A stretch of DNA of 64,000 nucleotides from Nitrospirota bacterium (lineage in GTDB: Bacteria; Nitrospirota; Thermodesulfovibrionia; Thermodesulfovibrionales; UBA6898), in contig JAJZPM010000007.1 in the NCBI GenBank assembly GCA_021811105.1, positions 25,988 to 89,987 of the forward strand, in the 5' to 3' direction. Positions 63,690 through 64,000 of this stretch are shown one piece after another (position 1 is the first letter of the stretch; each line of letters starts with the position of its first letter). The notes beneath the pieces are model-generated. The model was not told the DNA's origin. It made no database searches and saw nothing but the letters and a program-made list of their open reading frames with translations. The position numbers were made by a program, and so were the translations under genes.

Positions 63690-64000
63690 TTAGCTCTTTG
63701 CCTTTACTTCTTCGGCCTCTCTCACCTTGCCGGTGCTGCCGATTACGTCGACGATCCAGGCAAGGGCTGTGCCGAATACCGAGCCCAATACGATACTTAC
63801 CGCTGCGCCGCAGAAGATGCCCAGGGCAACGCCCACCACGGTGATCATCCTGACGATCGTCGTCGGCTCCACCGGGCCCCCGGCAAGCCTGCTCAGAAGG
63901 ACCAAAGCCCCGTAGCTGCCGAAATAAAACCCCGGCAGTATACCGAATACCGCAAACACTATCGCACCCAGCGCAGCACCTATCTTCGTCCCTGCCTTCA
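63690..64000 (-). CDS. Small membrane protein, 5' end just outside the window
   Basis: About 103 residues are visible in frame (KAGTKIGAALGAIVFAVFG at the window edge). The codon cut by the window edge is likely the ATG start, because the last bases read TGAAGGCA. Two or three Gly/Ala/Val-rich transmembrane helices (FAVFGILPGFYFGSYGALVL and ITVVGVALGIFCGAAVSIVL) are followed by a charged tail (VREAEEVKAKS). I do not recognise the family. Confidence 0.7.
   Translation of the reverse strand, partial: KAGTKIGAALGAIVFAVFGILPGFYFGSYGALVLLSRLAGGPVEPTTIVRMITVVGVALGIFCGAAVSIVLGSVFGTALAWIVDVIGSTGKVREAEEVKAKS

Overview
The window is 64 kb of bacterial chromosome with fairly high G+C. It carries a core housekeeping backbone (shikimate, type IV pilus, translation initiation, ClpXP, trigger factor, ribosome maturation, tryptophan entry genes) and two accessory regions. 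The diderm signatures (PilQ secretin, a LapA/LapB-type protein, many lipoproteins) and the mixture of gene types suggest a Nitrospirota or Desulfobacterota-like lineage. This is an inference from gene content only; no rRNA is present.

Layout. 0.1-3 kb: aroC-aroK-aroB, read leftward. 3-10.1 kb: a surface-protein block with two subtilisin-like lipoproteins that end in a Gly-rich Cys-containing C-terminal sorting tail. A CPBP (glutamic-type) intramembrane protease lies between them, and two further lipoproteins follow. 10.2-15.1 kb: pilMNOPQ. 15.3-20 kb: infB-rbfA-nrnA-truB. 20.1-24 kb: rpmB and a DUF721 gene, then tig-clpP-clpX. 24-28.6 kb: an RNA methyltransferase, a free-standing archaeal-type threonyl-tRNA editing domain, and a putative restriction-modification pair whose methyltransferase contains many CxxC motifs. 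28.7-36.7 kb: suhB-like, nif3-like, and a proA-nadD-rsfS-rlmH-lapB run, then a Slt-type lytic transglycosylase.

36.7-44.4 kb is an accessory island. It holds hicBA, a tyrosine recombinase, a 550-bp palindrome-rich non-coding stretch, a divergent unknown gene, and a two-gene unit made of a 134-aa unknown protein and a very large reverse transcriptase-Cas1 fusion. That fusion has an additional ~360-residue N-terminal domain I do not recognise. A RelE/ParE toxin-antitoxin pair follows. Two diverged ~100-bp copies of a potentially structured non-coding element flank this unit. I see no CRISPR array, cas2 or effector gene in the window. This island is the best candidate for an undescribed system.

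44.5-52.8 kb: a large conserved unknown protein, tRNA-Cys and tRNA-Gly, trpE-trpG, a PfkB-family kinase, and a response regulator / phosphate-type binding protein / histidine kinase cluster. 52.8-63.3 kb: an exported-protein island with a zinc-phospholipase-C-like protein and a recently duplicated, truncated copy of it, carboxypeptidase-regulatory-like proteins, a ~1640-aa FG-GAP/Ig/metalloprotease protein, and a stretch of degraded fragments of the same families. The window ends inside a small membrane-protein gene.
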